From positions 2,300,001 through 2,364,000 of the forward strand of contig NC_061773.1 of the NCBI RefSeq assembly GCF_022458985.1: a DNA stretch of 64,000 nucleotides, written 5' to 3'. The notes under the pieces were generated by a model that ran no database searches, had not been told where the DNA came from, and saw nothing but the letters and a program-made list of their open reading frames with translations. This DNA is from Mugil cephalus. Its lineage: Eukaryota > Chordata > Actinopteri > Mugiliformes > Mugilidae. Within the stretch, counting starts at the first letter, position 1, and every line of letters starts with the position of its first letter. Below are positions 58,158 through 64,000 of this stretch, in pieces. The position numbers and the translations under genes are program-made.

Positions 58158-60734
58158 GTTGAATAAAACAAACTATTTCACTCGATGTAACGGCGGCTAC
58201 TTGAACGCCACTTCCAGGTCAACACACGTTAGGTTAGCATTAGCTAACGGCTGCTATAATTAGCATCAGGTTGAAGGCAGTGTTGGGAAGTTTAGCGAAA
58301 TGTTCCTCAACAATAAACTAAAGATACGAAACCCGGCTAACGTTATCTTTTTGAATGAATGTTGTCTGCGTTCACTGCTATGCTGACTATAAGGTAGCCT
58401 GCTAGCTACATACCAGTTGTTTGAGCTAGCTAAGGGCTCTGCTTTAATATCATTCTCCACTTCTGTGAAATGTAAAAGCACTACTACGCTATTAGGTAAA
58501 ATCAGCGGGGGTAAAACTGTGTTTAGACATTACTGTTTTGAATGTAAAAGCACGAATTGTAAATGTAGGTAGGATTGCATGAGGCTTTAAACACAGCCGT
58601 ATTGATATTATATCATGATGCTAAAGCTTATCTGCATGAATGTTTTGTCCTTTTAAAAATAACCGAGAAAGTTGCTGATTCAGCTTTTCACATTGGGAGG
58701 TTGTGGTTTGTAATTTATTGTTTTTTGTGTGTTTTACTGTTTCTGTTATTTTGACAACCCCATTTTAATCAGTGGGCTTGGCCAAATAATGGAATTTGTA
58801 GCGTTTTATTCAATCTAGTTTGACGATACCAGAAATGACATCCTCCAGAATGGGATAGAGTTGAACCCCTGTCTCTTAGAGGCTGTTCCAACATAAACTG
58901 AATGTTAAGATTTAATGCAGGACTATTATCTTAGAATGAATTCATATTCACTAGTGTACCCTAATGAATTGGCAAGTGAATGTATAAAAGTTAGGAAGTA
59001 GTATCATTCTTAAGCAGCTGGGCTTTGGTCTTGATGCAAGCTAATGAACATGATTATTAACCTGCATCACGCATTTCTCTTCATTGTAGATTTAAAAAGA
59101 GAAGAAAAAAATTGAAGGAGATTATTTAAGTTTTCCTTGAATCACAAACACAACCCCAAATCCTCACTCCTGATACTAACGATAATCAAACTTCACAAAT
59201 TGTTTTGCTTAAACAGGACGTACGTGATGAATCCACTAATAAAGGAACTGATCACATTTACATGCATGACTTAAGATGTTAAATGTCATGTTATTAAGTG
59301 TTTATAAGGGATTTAAGTTTGCTATGGGATTATTGTGTCAAAGACCATTTTCTGCAAGTGAAAACACACAAAACACCATCACATTTCAAGTTTATTTATA
59401 AAAAGAAAGAAGTTGCCGTTTCCTCACCTGTTTTGTTTGGAAAAAAACAATACTCAAGGGAGGCAACACAAAGACATTTGTTTTCACACGTACAACTTCA
59501 CATCAATGACAGAGATGATTTAACAGGTGTATAAAGTGTAGAGTCGAGCACAGATATGTTAAATAAAGCTCTTCGTTGTTTCAGCTTATCAGTCTTTACA
59601 GGACACAAGGACATGAGTGTCCAACAGTCTGATGAAATTAAATGTAATGCGTCCCGCCCGGAAAAATAAAAAATAAAATCATATTGCTGTCTTCAGCCGT
59701 CTGCTAGTGTTGAACTACATAACAGCTTCCTTAGTGGAGTGGACAACAACTCAGGTTCACGCTACACAAACTCTCGACTCAATGTACAGCACATCTGTCA
59801 GAGACAGGACACCTCTGGATTATCTGAAGTCATTAGAAAATAAATAAATTCTTATTTTTATCATACAGATGACAGTAGTATTACATCCATAACACGACCC
59901 CTCCCCCTCAGGCTTCAATATGTGCAAACTGCAAGAGTTTTTAAAAAGGTAGCACTTTATGCAAGGACCATGGAAAATAACAACAAAACATATTTTAAAA
60001 GGAGCACTTCATGATAAGTGACTGTGAGACAGGGATGGATTTAAAACCAAAGGCTTGTGGCTGTGTACACTCTCCTCAGTGGAGTAACAAGGACCTCAAT
60101 AATATCACTAATACAGTAAAGGCTAATGGAAATAAAAATAACAGGTGGTCCTTAAACCAAATGAACATTTTTGGTACTGAATGGCTGTTTTAATCGTATC
60201 TGTTGCTGCTCTAATACAAATTATTCTCCTCTAGTCTTTTAAGGTAAATACTGAACCAGAACCAGAACCAGAGTCAAAATGTGTTTGCAGTGCTATTGGA
60301 CCTACTGCATGCATTTTTCCAAACATTCATTCTTGTCACATTTCCTCCACAGAACCTAAACGTCTGTAAAGATATTAGACAGAAATAATTTATCTTCAGA
60401 CCATGTCACAGTTGGTGCTTTGAGTCAAAGCAGCTTCTCTTAAGTGACCTCAGCAGTGCATTTGTTTACACTACAGAGTGTGTTCTTTTGTTGAGACATG
60501 ACTATCAGCCCGCTCAGGTTTGACAAACCTCCGTCACAGTCACAGCTCAGACCGTCGATTGTTTCTTTCATTAAAATCAACCAGAAAACATCTTGGCAAA
60601 GCCCAAAGTTCACCGTGATGTTTCCTGGTTGCTGATGAAAGACAGTCACTCTTGTTCAGAGGAGAAGCCAGTCCAAGTCCACACAGATGCACAACAAACA
60701 CCCAGACAGAAAAACAAGCCAAAGGAATGCAGGA
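58158..60734. other. Spacer between eef1akmt3 and stx16, including stx16 3' UTR
   Basis: The first few hundred bases should hold the eef1akmt3 promoter; GCTAGC/TTAGC words are frequent and no TATA box is clear. Reverse-strand AATAAA near 59390 would give stx16 a 3' UTR of about 1.3 kb. No other gene was recognised. Confidence 0.45.
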
Positions 60735-62985
60735 TTAAAACTTTGTTCCAAAAAGAATAATAATTAGAACAATGACTATGACAAAGAGGATCAAAATGAC
60801 CAGCATCTTTCTGTTTTTCTTCTGGTACTGCTCTGCCTGTAGAGAAAGTCAAAACAATGTCAAATTCTACACTTCAGTGCTTTTGACTTAATCAAGTTAT
60901 TTTTATAACTTAAAACAGATACATGCTGCAGTAAAATCATAATTGTGTCTTCAGCCTGAATATGTCAGCCTGACTGACATATTCACTAGTAGCTTCTACA
61001 CAAAAATGAGGCAGAAAAAAATCAACACTTGCCATTGTGTTGCATGTGATTAAAAAAAGCTGTCAGTATCTTAATCAAATACGTGTCAAGCTAAACCAGG
61101 TTTAACCAACCAGGTTGACCTACATCAGAGGACAGCACAGCTGTGGTCTTTTTTACTAGCTGACCCAAAATCCCACTAAAAGTAATAAGAAATTACATGA
61201 AGCTGTGTTTACCTTTTGCAGCTGTTTCAACCCATCATCTGTTTTAACACAAGCCTGCTCCACATTGAAGTCGATTCTGTCAAGAACGGTGCCCTTGAGG
61301 AGGAAGAATTAAATCATTTCACTTGCTGGTTATTTCATTTTTACAGAGACTTCTGTATGTTGGCAGTGGCCGGTGGAGCCAAATACCTTCCACCTGCTTT
61401 AAAAATCAGTTCAAAGATTTTCAATATATTCTCATAAAATTATTTAGATTCAATGTCTGCTAAAAACAATTTAAAATGAAAGAATAAAAGACGTCAATAA
61501 TCAGGTGGTCAGGTTTGAGCAATCATTAGAAGTCAGTTTCAAAGACTTGTTTTTGATTCAAATACCTGCTCCACCACCATCCCAGCCAAGTCCCGGAAAA
61601 TCTCATTCAGGTCTGAGATGGACTGAACTATTTGTCGAATCTCTCTCTCTCGTTCTTCAACCATAACTGTGTTCTGCTCCACCAGCATCAATTGATCGTC
61701 TGTGAACCCCTGAAAGAAAAGAGATTCAAACACTTCAAATACAACATTTGCTGCAGTAGAGAACATGCTGCATATATGACTGGAAAATAAAGGGTAATGT
61801 CATGAAGTCCAGTAAACAGGTGAATCACTGAGGGCCTTTGTATATATTCCTTATCTTGTTGATGAAAATATGCAATATTTCTGCTTTTATTTTACCATGT
61901 ATACCGAGACCTATGTAACAGTGTAGTCTATATTGACTTAAGCCTTCTTAAAAATCACTCACTTTGTCATAAATAGCTAAATCTTCATCCTCTTCCATTA
62001 AGGGTCCGGAGTCAAAAAAGTGCTTTGATCTCTCCTCACGATTCTTCATACCTGATAAATAATAATAATAAAAAAAAACGGATGCAGTATGAGCTAGAGC
62101 CATGATAATAGTACAGACATGTGAATCACAACAGTAAAAGATGAGACCAGCTTCATTGCACTTCTTACGTTTTAGGTAGCTGGACTGCGTGTGCCTAAAA
62201 TTGGTGGAGAGCTCCTGCAGGCTCTGTGCCAGAGACGACACAACATTTCTCAAGAGCCTCTCCTCCTGCTCGGTGCAGTGGCCACAGCGGGACTGCAAAC
62301 CCGTCACAGCTCGCTGGCATCGATGGAACATCTGCATGAGCACAAAAGAGCCAGGCGTTCATTTTAATGTACTGTCGCATAAGTGACATAAAGACTAATA
62401 GTAACAGTCATTTATTTTCAAATCAAAATGGACGTCAGACTTCTGGCAAAAGTCTGTTAAAATAAACATCATGCATATCATAGTGTGTGAGAGTACCTGT
62501 GTGATCTCCTGAGTAGTGATTTCTATTGCGTGCTCCTCTTCACTGCTGTCATCCAGCGTGGGACGATTCATGTGCTTGTCATGAAGTAAGGCCAGATCCT
62601 TCATCTTCTGACGAACCCTTGTGATTTCATACTGGATCTGAAAGGCGAGGTTAGCAGTCAGCTACTGCAGGAATGACTGGTTTAACCACAACCATATTCT
62701 TAGTGAACGCTGCTCTGCATATTTCTCATCTAGTTTCAGGTTTACCTCATCAACCCCCTCTATCCATTTAGGAGGCAGTTTCTTGGTGACTCCAATGGCA
62801 GCTTCAGGATCCAGACTGATCCCCGACACCAGGGCCATCCGATCATCAGCCAACTTCAAAAGAAAAGCAATTCCATTAAAACATTTTACATTATATTTCA
62901 ACAGCAAGGCCATGATGGTGCATTGTTTTATGCTTCTAAGGTGAATCTATCAGAAAGGAAACAGCAGAAGTACCTCATCAAGCTC
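60735..62985 (-). CDS. stx16: Syntaxin-16, 5' exons beyond the window
   Basis: Exons, in transcript order: 62985-62974, 62853-62746, 62637-62497, 62331-62169, 62051-61963, 61709-61566, 61293-61213, 60836-60735. They join in frame to 279 residues, from [15 protein letters not shown] of human STX16 to the stop; roughly the first 25-45 residues lie elsewhere. The N-terminal helical part includes [20 protein letters not shown]. The Qa-SNARE motif spans [12 protein letters not shown] to GLKQLQK, and the zero-layer glutamine should be the Q of VVEQG at the 61566/61293 junction. A C-terminal anchor ([20 protein letters not shown]) ends with TKF. STX16 acts at the trans-Golgi in endosome-to-Golgi retrieval with VPS45, VTI1A and STX6. 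In human it lies beside NPEPL1. Confidence 0.96.
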
Positions 62986-64000
62986 CTAATGTGATTGGAA
63001 GATAGTAGAATGGTCCATCCAACAAAGAACAAAGAAAAGGAAGGAAAGACAGAAGGAATAAAAAGTCAGGCCCAGGAATTCAACAGCAAATAACGACTGT
63101 CTGCTTTCAAGTCCCACCAACAAATTAATCCGAAATGATGGTCTGACTGCTGATATTAATTCCAGCCTTGTGTGAGAATAAATCATCCAGAAAATGACAA
63201 TAGAATGAGTGAATGAGATTTAAAATCACCTGAAATGGATGAAAGAAGAAGAAAGCAAAGTTTGTTATTATTAGTCATTCATCATCATCCCTTAATAAAT
63301 GACCAGTCACTAAAAACATTTAAGACAAAGGACAACGGCATAGTCAGCAAGTTGAGTGTTTATCTTCTTATGGCCAAGAACGTTTTACAGTTGAGTCACT
63401 GTCGTAAACAATGCAACTATTTTAATCTGTCCATGTGTTTGTGTAACAAACAGAAAAGCACCTGCTTTCACTATGATGCCTGGGTTTTGGTTGACCCTCT
63501 GGACTGTAAATGATTTCCTCATGTAAATAATTTAACATCCAGACTTCTACTTTAATTATTAATTCACAACTTCTCTAACAAGTATGAACATTGGGATGAA
63601 GCGTAATACAATGACACCAAACAAGCACTGAGCACAAGCATTGCACGACCAAAAGGACAATAGACAAAGCATGTGAACAGATGATACTAAATGTTTTCAG
63701 TTTCAGACACATAACATATAACATGGCTGAAGCAGTGTAACTCTAAGTGTCCATTAGGGAGAGATTTGCTGTGTGAGCACACGTAGATAGATACTATTCT
63801 GTACAATAGTAATAAAAACCACCTATAAAACAAAGTTAAGATGTGGCTTCATTTATTTGTAGCACAAAGACGTACACAGAACAACACAGGTGCACAGTGC
63901 AGTGGCATCATCACATGGGAGTCTAAAGCTGAATGTGGTCATACTAAATGCAGACGACTGACTGAGTAATAAGAAAGTAATGTGTTTTGGGCTCTCGGTA
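62986..64000. other. stx16 upstream intron
   Basis: AT-rich DNA between the 62974-62985 microexon and the 5' exons off the window. I looked for sequence encoding LTDAFLLLRNN or a similar syntaxin-16 start and did not find it. Confidence 0.5.

Overview
The window is vertebrate nuclear DNA and almost certainly from a ray-finned fish, probably a percomorph. Genes are split into many short exons with GT-AG introns. Spacers are AT-rich and carry fish-type Tc1/mariner, hAT and CR1/L2-like debris. The proteins match human orthologs closely but with teleost-style differences. All calls rest on reading the sequence and on remembered human proteins; no search was run.

Layout, left to right. (1) npepl1, minus, 113-8928: an M17 aminopeptidase lacking only its last exon(s), with a CR1/L2-type LINE remnant in intron 1. 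(2) A 5.8-kb spacer with an antisense LINE fragment and another dispersed repeat. (3) ankrd52, minus, 14766-25333: complete, 28 coding exons, 1,044 residues of ankyrin repeats, a PP6 phosphatase regulatory subunit. (4) slc11a2 (DMT1/NRAMP2), plus: non-coding exon 1 ends at 26520, coding runs from 32166 to 42283. A second TATA-driven first exon and two alternative C-termini can be read directly. (5) cnpy2, plus, 45858-47156: an ER-retained canopy protein ending RDEL. (6) ddn (dendrin), minus, 49401-53925: about twice human length, with a long acidic repeat tract. (7) eef1akmt3 (mettl21b), minus, 55914-58157: a lysine methyltransferase of eEF1A. (8) stx16, minus, 60735-62985 and beyond: a trans-Golgi Qa-SNARE with its 5' exons off the window.

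The genes do not form an operon-like unit. They are housekeeping or tissue-specific genes held by old synteny. Human NPEPL1 and STX16 are neighbours on 20q13. Human DDN, SLC11A2, ANKRD52, CNPY2 and EEF1AKMT3 all lie on 12q13-q14. Here the 12q-type block sits between npepl1 and stx16.

I see no CRISPR array, rRNA, tRNA or other prokaryote-like system, and nothing I would call a new biological system. The most interesting observations are the alternative first exon and alternative tails of slc11a2, the 12-nt microexon of stx16, the enlarged dendrin with a possible overlapping upstream ORF, and several well-delimited non-autonomous DNA transposons.
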